This document shows positions 45,490 to 58,324 of a stretch of 64,000 nucleotides of DNA, one piece after another. The stretch is from Stomorhina lunata (lineage: Eukaryota; Arthropoda; Insecta; Diptera; Rhiniidae), in assembly GCA_933228675.1 (NCBI GenBank), contig OW121744.1, positions 100,961,122-101,025,121 on the forward strand. The letters run 5' to 3'. Position numbers and translations under genes: made by a program. The notes below the pieces were generated by a model. That model was not told the origin of the DNA and ran no database searches. It was given only the letters and a program-made list of their open reading frames with translations. Numbering within the stretch: position 1 is the first letter of the stretch; each line of letters begins with the position of its first letter.

Positions 45490-48430
45490 TATTTTCTTTA
45501 CAGAAAATTTTGTTCAAAAATATTTTCTATATAGAAAATTTTGTCTCAAAATATTTTCTGTATAGAACATTTTTTCCCAAAATATTTTCTGGATAAAAAA
45601 TGTCTTCCCAAAATATTTTCTATATAGAAAATTTTGTCCCAAAATATTTTCTATATAGAAAATTTTGTCCCAAAATATTTTCTATATAGAAAATTTTGTC
45701 CCAAAATATTTTCTATATAGAAAATTTTGTCCCAAAATATTTTCTATATAGAAAATTTTTTCCCAAAATATTTTCTATATAAAAAATTTTGTCCCAAAAT
45801 AATTTCTATATATAACATTTTGACCCAGAATATTTTCTATATAGAAAATATTGTCCCAAAATATTTTCTATATAGAAAATTTTGCCATAAAATGTTTTCT
45901 ATTTTAAAAAATTTTGTCCCAAAATATTTTCTATACAGAAAATATTTCTGTATAGAAAATATTGACCCAAAAATTTTTTCTAAGCAGAAAATATTGACCC
46001 ACAATATTTTCTGTAAAGAAAATTTTGTCCCAAAATATTTTCTAAAATATATTTTCTATATAGAAAATTTTGTCTCAAAATATTTTCTTTACAGAAAATT
46101 TTGTCTCAAAATATTTTCTGTATAGAAAATTTTGTCCCAAAATATTTTTTTTGATAGAAAATTTTGTCCTAAATATTTTCTAAATAGAAAATTTTGTCCC
46201 AAAATATTTTCTACATGGAAAATTTTGTCCCAAAATATTTTTCGTATAAAAAATTTTGTCCCAAAATGTTTTTTGTTTATAAAAAATTTTGTGTCAAAAT
46301 ATTTTCTATTTATTTAGAAAATTTTGTCCCAAAATATTTTCTATATAGAAACTTTTGTCCCAAAATATTTTTTGTATAAAAATGTTGTCCCAAAATATTT
46401 TCTGTATAGAACATTTTGTCCCAAAAATTTTTCTATGTAAAAAATTTGGTCGCAAAGTATTTTCTATACAGAAAATTTTTCCCAAAATATTTCTATATAG
46501 AAAATTTTGCGCAAAATATTTTCTGTATAGAAAAATTAGTCCTAAAATATTTCCTTTATAGAAAATTTTGAATCAAAATATTTTCTATATAGAAAATTTT
46601 GTCCCAAAATATTTTCTATATAGAAAATTTATTCCCAAAATATTTTCTATATAGAAAATTTAGTCCCAAAATATTTTCTATATAAAAACGTTTGTCCCAA
46701 TATATTTTTTACATAGAAAATTTTGTCCCAAAATATTCTCTATATAAAAAATTTTGTCCTAAAATATTTTCTATATAGAAAAATTTGTCCCAAAATATTT
46801 TCTATATAAAAAATGTTGTCCCAAAATATTTTCTATATAGAAAATTTTGTCCAAAACTATTTTCTATATTATCTATATAGAAAATTTTGTCCCAAATATC
46901 TTCTATGTAGAAAATTTTGTCCCAAAATATTTTCTATATAAAAAATTTTGTCCCGAAATATTTTCTATATAGAAAATTTTGTCATAAAATGTTTTCTATA
47001 TTAAAAAATTTTGTCCCAAAATATTTTCTATATAGAAAATTTTGTCCCAAAATATTTTCTATATAGAAAATTTTGTCCCAAAATATTTTTTTAAATTTTG
47101 TCCCAAAATGTTTTCTATATAGAAAATTTTGTCCAAAACTATTTTCTATATTATCTATATAGAAAATTTTGTCCCAAATATCTTCTATGTAGAAAATTTT
47201 GTCCCAAAATATTTTCTATATAAAAAATTTTGTCCCGAAATATTTTCTATATAGAAAATTTTGTCATAAAATGTTTTCTATATTAAAAAATTTTGTCCCA
47301 AAATATTTTCTATACAGAAAATATTTCTGTATAGAAAATATTGCCCCAAAAATTTTTTCGATGCAGAAAATATTGACCCAAAATACTTTCTGTATAGAAA
47401 ATTTTGTCCCAAAATATTTTCTATATAGAATTTTTTTTCCCAAAATATTTTCTATATAGAAAAATTTGTCCCAAAATATTTTCTTTATAGAAAATTTTGT
47501 CCCAAAATGTTTTCTATATAGAAAATTTTGTCCCAAAATATTTTCTATATAGAAAATTTTGTCCCAAAATATTTTCTATATAGAAAATTTAGTCCCAAAA
47601 TATTTCCTATATAAAAACGTTTGTCCCAATATATTTTTTACATAGAAAATTTTGTCCCAAAATATTCTCTATATAAAAAATTTTGTCCTAAAATATTTTC
47701 TATATAGAAAAGATTGTCCCAAAATATTTTCTATATAGAAAATTTTGTCCCAAAATATTTTCTATATAGAAAATTTTGTCCCAAAATATTTTCTGTATAG
47801 AAAATATTGCCCCAAAAATTTTTTTGATGCAGAAAATATTGACCCAAAATATTTTCTGTATAGAAAATTTTGTCCCAAAATATTTTCTATATAGAAATTT
47901 TTTTCCCAAAATATTTTCTATATAGAAAAATTTGTCCCAAAATATTTTCTATATAGAAAATTTTGTCCCAAAATATTTTCTATTTAGAATATCTTGTTCC
48001 AAAATATTTTTTATATAGAAAATTTTGTCCCAAAATATTTGCTATATACAAAATTTTGTTCTCAAATATTTTTCATATAGAAAATTTTGTCCCAAAATAT
48101 TTTCTATAAGGAAAATTTTGTCCCAAAATATTTTTTATATACAAAATTTTGTCCCAAAATATTTTCTATATTTTGTTACAAAATATTTTCTTAACAGAAA
48201 ATTTTGTCTATATAGAAAATTTTGCCCCAAAATATTTTCTATATAGAAAATTTTGTTCCAAAATATTTTCTTAATAGAAAATTTTGTCCTATAATATTTT
48301 CTATATAGAAAATTTTGTCCCAAAATATTTTCTAATAATAGAAAAATTTGTCCCAAAATATTTTCTATATAGAAAATTTTGTCCCAAATTATTTTCTATA
48401 CAGGAAATTATGGTCCAAGATATTTTTAAC
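45490..48430 (+). repeat. 31-bp satellite, block A (GTCCC orientation)
   Basis: About 95 units built on an 18-bp perfect palindrome ATTTTCTATATAGAAAAT joined by TTGTCCCAAAAT-type linkers, with frequent variants (CTGTATAG, CTACATAG). 46855-47060 is repeated at 47149-47345, including the odd TATTATCTATATAG and CAAATATCTTCTATGTAG variants, so the array has a higher-order structure. The KYFLYRKFCPK-type frames are repeat translations (31 bp cycles through all three frames every 93 bp). Confidence 0.97.
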
Positions 48431-49656
48431 GAAACTAATTTTTTGTAAAATATTTGTTTATATAAAATGTAGTCCCAAATTTTTTTTTATAAAAATTAAT
48501 TATATTTGGTTAACCAAACCTTAAATATTTTTTTTTTTGTTTTAAATTTGACTTTGAAATTTTTGTAAAACATTTGTTTTGTTTAAAGTTTAAATGTTAG
48601 ATAAACTCTATACGGCTCTTTAACAGTTTTTATAATGAATCGTAAATTTTAAACTGACAACTATAAATTATGCGTTTTATTTAATTAATATTCAATTAAA
48701 CTTAATGGTGCAGACATTTATTTACCTCAGTTTGAACATACATGTCAGCTATAACATTCAAACACGGACCCAACATTTTTAGCTCAAATGCTTGAACCGA
48801 GTACAGAGTGAACGTGTGATAATTAAGTAATTTTTTTTTTTAGTTCTTCTACAAAAAAGATCATCACACATGTATGATCTTTTGCTACCTAAAGCCGCAA
48901 GTGTTAAGTGAGAAGATCTAAAGAACAAAAAATTGCAGATCACATAAATCAAATTACAAAAAATTTCGTTCATGTCTAAAGATTCTAAATCATACACGAA
49001 TTTCCAAAAAAAAACCAAACTGATTTAGAAGGTTTTCTAAAACTGAAACTACCAACAAACATTTTTCAGATAAATAATAATGTTTAATGATAATAATGAT
49101 GAGAATGATGACGTTGACTATATGTTAATGATAATAAGTATGAAATGAAAATGCTGAATAGTTTTAATTTTGGCTGCAAGTGATGTTTTATAGCAGTAGT
49201 TCGAAAGCAAAAAAAAAAAAAATTAGAGAAAAAAAAGAACAGAAACACGAACAACTTCCAACAGCAGACAAACTATTTGAACGCGATTTGCGTTCACAGC
49301 ATGAAATGTCAAATACTAATGCAAATGCTAAAAACAGCAAAAATACAGAAGTATTTACTTGTAAAGTGGACAGACGGATAGACAGACCTAAAAACTGGAC
49401 GGACGGGGAGGAATGGATGGATAGACGGACATAACAGCCAACAACTGAACAATAACGACAAAAAAGTCAAAAAAGTTAATACAACAACCGACAGCAAACA
49501 AGAATCACAACAACAACAAAATACAGCAATTGTTGTTACAACAACAATTATAATAATAGAAGTTTATTCAAACAACTCTTATTTTCTGGAAAAGGAGAAA
49601 TATTTTTAGAACAAGAGACGGAAATGCAACGAATTTTTTATACTCTAATTCAAATT
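48431..49656. other. Interlude 1 between satellite blocks
   Basis: Non-satellite, AT-rich. It includes an AGACGGATAGACAGAC-type tract near 49370-49430 and CAACAACAA strings near 49500-49550. No recognisable gene. Confidence 0.5.
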
Positions 49657-51305
49657 TTGTAAAAAACGCTGTCCAAAAGTTTTTCTATCGAAAAAATATT
49701 TCCCGAAGTATTTTGTCATCGAAAAAATATTGCCCAAATCTTTTTCTATAGAAAAACTGTTGTCCCAATTTTTTTTCTTCAGAAAAATTTTGTCATAAAT
49801 TTTTTTCTATAGAAAAAATTTTGTCCCAAATTTTTTTCTATAGAAAAAATTTTGACACAAATTTTTTTTCTATAGAAAAAATTTTGTCCCAATTTTTTTT
49901 CAATATAAAAAATTTTGTACCAAAATTTTGTTCCAAATTTTTTTCTATAGAAAAAATTTTGTTCCAAATTTTTTTCTATAGAAAAAATTTTGTTCCAAAT
50001 TTTTTTCTATAGAAAAAATTTTGTTCCAAATTTTTTTCTATAGAAAAAATTTTGTTCCAAATTTTTTTCTATAGAAAAAATTTTGTTCCAAATTTTTTTC
50101 TATAGAAAAAATTTTGTTCCAAATTTTTTTCTATAGAAAAAATTTTGTTCCAAATTTTTTTCTATAGAAAAAATTTTGTTCCAAATTCTTTTCTATAGAA
50201 AAAATGTTGTCCCAAATTTTTTTATATAGAAAAAATGTTGTCCCAAATTTTTTTATATAGAAAAAATGTTGTCCCAAATTTTTTTATATAGAAAAAATTT
50301 TGTTCCAAATTTTTTTCTATAGAAAAAATTTTGTTCCATATTTTTTTCTATAGAAAAAATTTTGTTCCAAATTTTTTTCTATAGAAAAAATTTTGTTCCA
50401 AATTTTTTTCTATAGAAAAAATTTTGTTCCAAATTTTTTTCTATAGAAAAAATTTTGTTCCAAATTTTTTTCTATAGAAAAAATTTTGTTCCAAATTTTT
50501 TTCTATAGAAAAAATTTTGTTCCAAATTTTTTTCTATAGAAAAAATTTTGTCCCAAATTTTTTTCTATAGAAAAAATTTTGTCCCAAATTTTTTTCTATA
50601 GAAAAAATTTTGTCCCAAATTTTTTTCTATAGAAAAAATTTTGTCCCAAATTTTTTTCTATAGAAAAAATTTTGTCGCAAATTTTTTTCTATAGAAAAAA
50701 TTTTGTCGCAAATTTTTTTCTATAGAAAAAATTTTGTCGCAAATTTTTTTCTATAGAAAAAATTTTGTCGCAAATTTTTTTCTATAGAAAAAATTTTGTC
50801 GCAAATTTTTTTCTATAGAAAAAATTTTGTCCCAAATTTTTTTCTATAGAAAAAATTTTGTCCCAAATTTTTTTCTATAGAAAAAATTTTGTCCCAAATT
50901 TTTTTCTATAGAAAAAATTTTGTCCCAAATTTTTTTCTATAGAAAAAATTTTGTCCCAAATTTTTTTCTATAGAAAAAATTTTGTCCCAAATTTTTTTCT
51001 ATAGAAAAAATTTTGTCCCAAATTTTTTTCTATAGAAAAAATTTTGTCCCAAATTTTTTTCTATAGAAAAAATTTTGTCCCAAATTTTTTTCTATAGAAA
51101 AAATTTTGTCCCAAATTTTTTTCTATAGAAAAAATTTTGTCAGAAATTTTTTTCTATAGAAAAAATTTTGTCCCAAATTTTTTTCTATAGAAAAAATTTT
51201 GTTCCAAATTTTTTTCTATAGAAAAAATTTTGTCCCAAATTTTTTTCTATAGAAAAAATTTTGTCACAATTTTTTTTCTATAGAAAAAATTTTGTCCCAA
51301 AATTT
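49657..51305 (+). repeat. 31-bp satellite, block B (homogeneous subfamily)
   Basis: About 53 units of the form TTTTTTTCTATAGAAAAAAT plus TTTGTTCCAAA, or GTCCC/GTCGC variants. 49920-50200 and 50290-50540 are nearly identical GTTCC units, 50660-50820 GTCGC units and 50820-51120 GTCCC units. Variants therefore occur in runs, showing local expansion. Same orientation as block A. Confidence 0.97.
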
Positions 51306-51339
51306 TCTCATAAAGAAAAATATTTTCCTACATAGAAAC

Positions 51340-52600
51340 AGTTTTGGGACAAAATTTTCTATATAGAAAATATTTTGGGACAAAATTTTCTATATAGAAA
51401 ATATTTTGGGACAAAATTATCTATATAGAAAATATTTTAGGACAGTATTTGCTATACAAAAAATATTTCGCGAAACTATTTTCTATACAAAAGTATTTTA
51501 TGACAAAATTTTCTATATAGAATATATTTTGGGACAATATTTTCTACAAAGAAAATATTTTTGGACAATATTTTCTATTTAAAAAATATTTTAGGACAAT
51601 ATTTTCTATATAGAAAATATTTTGGGACAATATTTTCTATATAAAAATAGTTTAGGACAATATATTCTATATAAGAAATATTTTGGGAAACTATTTTCTA
51701 TAAAGAAAATAATTTGGGACAATATTATCTACATAACAAATATTTTTTGACAAAATTTGCGATATAAAAAATATTTTGGAGCAAAATTTTCTACAAAGAA
51801 AATGTTTTGGGACAATATTTTCTACATAAAAAATATATTGGAACAACATTTCTATAGATAAACTATTTTGGGACAATATTTTCTATATTGTAAACATTGG
51901 GGCAATATTTCTATATTCAAAATACTTTGGGACAATAGTTTCTTTGTAGAAAATATTTTTTGACAATATTTTCTAAATGGAAAATATTTTGTGACCATAT
52001 TTTCTATATAGAAAATATTTTGGGATGATATTTCCTTTATAGAAAATATATTGGGACAATATTTTCTAAATAAAAAATATTTTGGGACAATATTTTCTAT
52101 ATAAAATATGTTCTGGGACAATATCTTCTATTAAGAAAATATTATGGGACAATATTTTCCCTATAAAAATTATTTTGGGACAATATTTTTCCTATAGAAA
52201 TTATTTTGGGACAATATTTTCTGCATAGAAAATATTTTGGTACAATATTTTCTGTATAGAAAATATTTTGGGACAATATTTTCTATCTAGAAAATATTTT
52301 AAAACAATATGTCGTTGGAAGTATTTTTCATATAGAAAGTATTTTAGGACAATTTTTTTTCATATAAAAGAATTTAGGGTCAAAATGTTTCACGTGGAAA
52401 ATAAATAGTTTGGGTCGAAATTTGTCATATAGAAAATATTTTGGGACAATATTTTTTACAAAGAAAATATTTTAGAACAATATTTTCTATAGAAAAAATA
52501 TTTTGGCACAAAATTTTCTATATAGAGAGTATTTTGGGATAAATTTTTCTACTTAGAAACTATTTTCGTATAATATTTTCTTTATAGAAAAAATTTTGGG
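51340..52600 (-). repeat. 31-bp satellite, block C (inverted, GGGAC orientation)
   Basis: Units read GGGACAATATTTTCTATATA then GAAAATATTTT on the plus strand, the reverse complement of block A. The last GTCCC unit (51290-51302) and the first GGGAC unit (51342-51354) are about 40 bp apart, with no unique spacer between. Confidence 0.97.
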
Positions 52601-53690
52601 ACAATATTTGCAAATGTTGCAAACGCTATAGCGAAGTTTAATATATCGTTAACATTCGTTGTTGGTGATTGCAAAAACAATACAAACAGAGACTAATAGT
52701 TATGACGACAACAAATGGCAACAACAGCAGCAACTGCAACAACTAAGTATAACAGCTACAACAACAACAACAATAAAAACAATAGTAACAGCTCAAAGAA
52801 CACCATGTACCAACAACAATAATCAGGCTGCTAAAAACAAAAGGCGACATTTACCGGCAGCAACAACAGCAGCAATATCGTCATCATTGAATACTAGACA
52901 GCAGCAAAAACAACTACAACAACACTTCAAGCAAACCATTGAACCAGCAACAACAACAAGTGCAACAACACAGAATACTACCAACATTAACATCAAGTGT
53001 TTACAAGCAATAAACTCTCATGTAGAATCCAAAGACTTGACTGACTGACTTTCGAACCCGCTAAACTTCTCACTCACACTAAAATGGCAATAACTAAAAA
53101 CTAAAATATTTTTGTATTTAAAACTTTTGTTTGCTGCTTGATTACCAGCTCTAGAAAGCCGTTGCGCAGTGAAAAATTCAAAATAGTTCAACTTTTTCTA
53201 TATCTACTATTTTCCAAATACTCACAGATACTCGCAGCTATTTTCGCATTTTACTATCATCATTGTCACTCCGTTTGAATTTTGGAATTTTTCATTCTTC
53301 AAAAGGAAGCGGAACATGTGATGCTCGTAAATTTTTTTAATGTTATACAATTTGCTCAATGCATGTTTTTAGTCTCTATGTGGAAAATCGGGAAAATAAT
53401 ATTAAACATATTTTCAGTGGCATTTCAAATTTTATCACAAATTATTTGTGTTGTTGTATTGACAACAAGAGTCAATAGAGAATGGTTGTGTATACATCCC
53501 TGATATGTGGATTTGCTTTAAAAAGCCGTGATGTTCTTTTAAAGTAGTCGAATGTTTGTTGTTGTTGCTGCTGCTTTATTGGATGAAAATCAGAATATGC
53601 AAGTGACACTTGTATCTGCAATTCACATGCATGCATATATTATTCGGTGGCGGTATAAAGAAAGGGTGACTCAAAATTTAACAGAAACAA
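52601..53690. other. Interlude 2 with CAA/CAG-rich segment
   Basis: 52690-52990 is rich in CAACAA/CAGCAG on the plus strand and gives an open frame of ~130 residues (Q/T/N-rich) without an ATG at its start. Such tracts occur in fly exons and UTRs but also in non-coding DNA. I see no splice-site or protein-family support for a gene. Confidence 0.45.
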
Positions 53691-53694
53691 ATTT

Positions 53695-56130
53695 TAGACA
53701 AATATCTTATCTTTTAAAAATATTTTGGGACGGTATTTTTTATATTGAAAATATCTTAAGACAATTTTTTCTATATAGAAAATATCTTGGATCAATATTT
53801 TTTGTATCGAAACTATTTTGGGACAATATAGAAAAATACTTGGGGACAATATTTTCCACATAAAAATATTTTTAAAAAAATTTTCTTTAAAGAAAATATT
53901 TTCGGACAAAATTATCGATATAAAAAATATTTTTTGACAATATTTTCTTTATAGAAATTAATATGAAACAATTTTCACTATATAAAAATATATTGGGACA
54001 ATATTTAGTATATAGAAAATTTCTTGGGACAATATTTTCTATATAGAAAATATTTTGGGACAACATTTTTTTTATAAAAAAATATTTTGGGATAATATTC
54101 TCTATCCAGAAAATATTTTGGGACAAAATTTTTATATCGAAAATATTTTAGAACAATATTTTCTATATATTTTGGGATTAAATTTTCTGTATAGAAAATA
54201 TTTTGGGACAATATTTTCTATATAGAAAATATTTTGTAACAATATTTTCTATATATTTTGGGACAAAATTTTCTATATAGAAGATATTTTTGACAAAATT
54301 TTCTATATAGAAAATATTTTGGACAAAATTTTCTATAATGAAAATATTTTGGGACAATATTTTTTATATAGAATAATTTTTGGGACAATATTTTCTATAA
54401 AGAAAATATTTTGGGACAATATTTTTGACATAATTTTCTATATAGAAAATATTTTTGCCAAAATTTTCTATAAACCAAATATTTTGGGACAATATTTTGT
54501 ATATTGGAAATATTTTGTGACAAAGTTTTTTATATAGAAAATTTTATAGGATTATAATTTCTATATAGAAAATATTATGGGATTTATTTTCTATAAAGAA
54601 AATATTTTGGGACAATATTTTCATTGAGGAAAATATTTTGGGACAATATTTCATATATAGAAAATATTTGGGGACTATATTTTCTATACAGAAAATATTT
54701 GGGACAATATTTTCTATATAGCAAGTATTTTGGGACAATATTTTCTATATTGAAAATATTTTGAGACAAAATTTTCTACATAAAAATATTTTCTTTGTGG
54801 AAAATACTTTGGGACAGGATTTTCTATATAGAAAATATTTTGGGACTATGTTTTTGATATAGAAAATATTTTGGGACAATACTTTCTATATAGAAAAATT
54901 TTGGGACAATATTTTTATTAAAGATAATATTTTGGGACAATATTTTTTATATAGAAAATATTTTGGGACCATATTTTTTATATAAAAAATATTTTGGGAC
55001 AATAGTTTTTATATGGAAAAAAGTGTGAAACAATATTTTCCATATAGAAAATATTTTGGGACAATATTTTCCATATAGAAAATATATTGGGACAATATTT
55101 TCTAAAAAGAAAACATTTTGGGACAATAGTTTTTATATAGAAAAGAGTGTGTGACAATATTTTCTGTATAGAGAATATTTAGGGACAATATTTTCCATAT
55201 AGAAAATATTTTGGGATAATATTTTCTATAAAGAAAACATTTTGGGACAATATTTTCTATACTGACAGATTTTGGGACAATATTTTTTATATAGAAACTA
55301 TTTTGAGGAAATATTCTCTACATAGAAAATATTTTGGGATAATATTTTTTATTTAGATATTATTTTGGGACAAAATTTTTTATGTAGAAAATATTTTGGG
55401 ACAATATTTTCTACATAGAAAATATTTTGGGACAATATTTTCTTTATGGAAAATATTTTGGGACAAAATTTTCTATATAAAAAATATTTTGAGACAAAAT
55501 TTTCTATAAAAAATATTTTGGGACAAGATTTTCTATATAAAAAATGTTTTGGGCCTATAGTTTTTATATAGAAAATATTTTGGGACAGTAGTTTCTATAT
55601 AGAAAATATTGTGGGACAATAATTTCCATAAAGAAAACATTTTGGGACAATGTTTTCTATATTGACAGATTTTGAGACAATATTTTTTATATAGAAACTA
55701 ATTTGACACAATCTTTCCTGTACAGAAAATATTTTGGGACAATATTTTCGATATAGAAAATATTTATTGACAATATTTTCTATAAAGAAAATATTTTGGA
55801 CAAGATTTTCGACATAGAAAATATTTTGAGATATTATTTACTATATAGAATATATTTTGGCATATAATTTTAGATATAGAAAATATTTGCGGACAAATTT
55901 TATAGTTAGAAAATATTTTGGGGCAATTTTTTCTGTTTAGAAAATATTTAAAGAAAATATTTTCTATACATAAAATATTTTTGAACAATATTTTCTATAT
56001 AGAAAGTAGTTTGGGACAATATTTTCTATATTGAAAATTTTGTCGATATAGAAATTATTTTGGGATAATATTTTCTATAGAAGGTATTTTGGGACAATAT
56101 ATTTTATATAGAAAATATTTCGGGACAATA
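53695..56130 (-). repeat. 31-bp satellite, block D (inverted, diverged)
   Basis: About 78 units, GGGACAATATTTTCTATATA orientation throughout, more diverged than block B. Local duplications are visible (AAAACATTTTGGGACAAT followed by a CTGACAGATTTTG variant at 55237 and 55625). Confidence 0.95.
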
Positions 56131-57395
56131 GACCCTTTATAAAATACATCTTGGGATATATCTTGAAGTATGTCATTGCATATTTTAGTCTATAATTTAA
56201 TCTATGGCTTACCCTATGTCTTAGCCTTTGTCTTGTTAGGTCTCCCTATTAAACAATTGTCAAAATATTTTCTTTATTAAAGAAAAAAACATATGCAAAA
56301 ATCTGCAAGTAATAATATTTTGTCAAAAATCTTACAATAAAATCAAGTTGCTATATTCAATCCCTCCCCCCAACTCTTAACATTAGATGTTTCATAGAAT
56401 ATTTATGCTTTCCATACATATTTGTATGATGTTGGTGTTCGGTTTCAGTCATATTGATGCACTTGGCGCCTCTTGTTCAAACAAACATGTTTGTTTGTTT
56501 GTCTATGAAATCTGCACTTTTACACCGACAGACAGACAGACAGACAGACTTGCTGCGAGCGATGAACGCAAAAAATTGGAAATATGGAAAAAATCAAATT
56601 GTTATTGTAACCCTTTAACTTCTTTAACTTTTTCGTGTTCATCTGCTGCCTGTTTGGTATCTTTTAGCGAGATTATTGACACTTTTAGTTTTTCTACACA
56701 ATTTAAACGAAAATGTTGGAAAAATCTATAAGAACATCACCATAAGCTGCAAAGCAATTTACATACTACAAAAATATTTGTTGTTATTTTAGCTTTTTTT
56801 TTGTTGTTGAATGACATTGGCACAACGTTGAGGCAACACAAACAGAAAATTGCGACGCATAGTCGCATAGTTGTTTTATTGTAACATATTTTGAAAGTTT
56901 GTTGTTTTTTGTGAGTGTGTCAGCATTTACACTGGAAGAAAAGTTTTTATATACTCCATCTGCTGTAAAATACAAATTTCATTACAAAATTTAATGTTTT
57001 TGGTATGATCTAGGTTAAGTCAAAGATTTCAGATATAAAATCTATTGTCTAATCTTTCTTATAAAATGTTTGATTTTAAAAATCTCTGTGTATTTTTCAA
57101 ATCTTCCTCAATATTATGCAAAAAAGTAGAAATAGTCTATTGACATTTGTGTCTGTTATCTGAAGAAAAACTAGAAGACGGTTACGTTTATGGTAATATA
57201 ATCTTTGATTGTGGTGCATTGATTTTTTTCCTATAAACGCTCAAAGACTTGTCTCCTGCTCTACTCCTCCGCATTTATATAATTTTAGTCACATAATAAT
57301 TCAAGTCACTTGCTGTTACAACAAGTTATTCTAATTTATTGTAAAAACTATGATTTTGAGTACCCTACACCAGGACTTTAAGAAATATCTTAAAT
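56131..57395. other. Interlude 3
   Basis: Non-satellite. It begins with stray TTAGTCTATAATTTAATC and CTATGTCTTAGCC strings related to the 12-bp repeat (56180-56240). It also contains a CAGACAGACAGACAGAC tract near 56530. An open frame at 56387-56731 has no recognisable domain and I do not call it a gene. Confidence 0.5.
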
Positions 57396-57399
57396 ATAT

Positions 57400-58315
57400 A
57401 CAACTATTTGGGGACAATATTTTGTATATTGAAAATATTTTGAGAAAATATTTTCTATATAGGAAATATTTTGGGAAAATATTTTCTATATAGGATATAT
57501 TTTGGGAAAATATTTTCCATATAGAAAATATTTTCTATATAGAAAATATTTTTAGAAAATATTTTGAGACAATATTTTCCATATAGAAAATTTTTTGGGA
57601 CAATATTTTCTTTATAGATAATATTTTGGGCCAATATAGAATAGAAAATATCTTGGGATAACATTTTCTATATAGAAAATATTTTGGGAAACTATTTTCT
57701 ACATAGTAATATTTTTCCAAAACATTTTCTATATACAAAATATTTTGAGACAATGTTTTGTATGGAGAAATATTTCTAGATGATATTTTCTTTATGGGAA
57801 ATATTTTGGGGCAATATTTTCTATATAGAAAATGTTTTGGGACAATATTTTTTATATAGAAAATATTTTGGGACAATATTTTCTAGGTAGAAAATATTTT
57901 GGAACAATATTTTCTAATTAGATAATATTTTGGGACAATATTTTCTATATAGAAAATATTATGGGACTATACTTTTTATATAGAAAATATCTTGGGACAA
58001 TATTTTCTAGTTAGAAAATATTTTGGGATAATATTTTCTAGTTGAAAAATATTTTGGAACAATATTTTCTAATTAGGTAATGTTTTGGAATAATAGTTTC
58101 TATATAAAAATATTTTGGAACAATATTTTTAGTATAGAAAATATTTTTTGACGATATTTTCTATACAGAAAATATTTTGGGACAATGTTTTCTATATCAG
58201 AAACATTTTGGGACAATATTTTCAATATAAAAATATTTTGGGACAATTTTTTCTTTATAGGTAATTTATTGGGACAATATTTTCTATATAATAAATATTT
58301 TCGGACAATTTGTCT
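57400..58315 (-). repeat. 31-bp satellite, block E (inverted)
   Basis: About 29 units in the GGGAC orientation. It passes directly into the 12-bp array after TTTAAAACAATATAAAAC. Confidence 0.95.
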
Positions 58316-58324
58316 TTTAAAACA

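Noticed and set aside
45727..48356. KYFLYRKFCPK-type open frames on both strands of the 31-bp arrays (also 51691-58000)
   Set aside because: 31-bp units cycle through the three frames, and both strands show equivalent frames because the unit is largely palindromic. No start context or domain.
49180..49434. Lys/Glu-rich 84-residue frame
   Set aside because: Built from a poly-A run and a GACGGA-type tract. No domain seen.
45490..51305. Regular ~31-bp direct repeats with a palindromic core resembling a CRISPR array
   Set aside because: Units are contiguous with no unique spacers, no cas genes are present, and the context is a eukaryotic repeat field.
56387..56731. 114-residue frame with a hydrophobic start that could look like a signal peptide
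   Set aside because: No recognisable family. It includes a GACA microsatellite (TDRQTDR) and lies in a satellite interlude. Not enough to call a gene.
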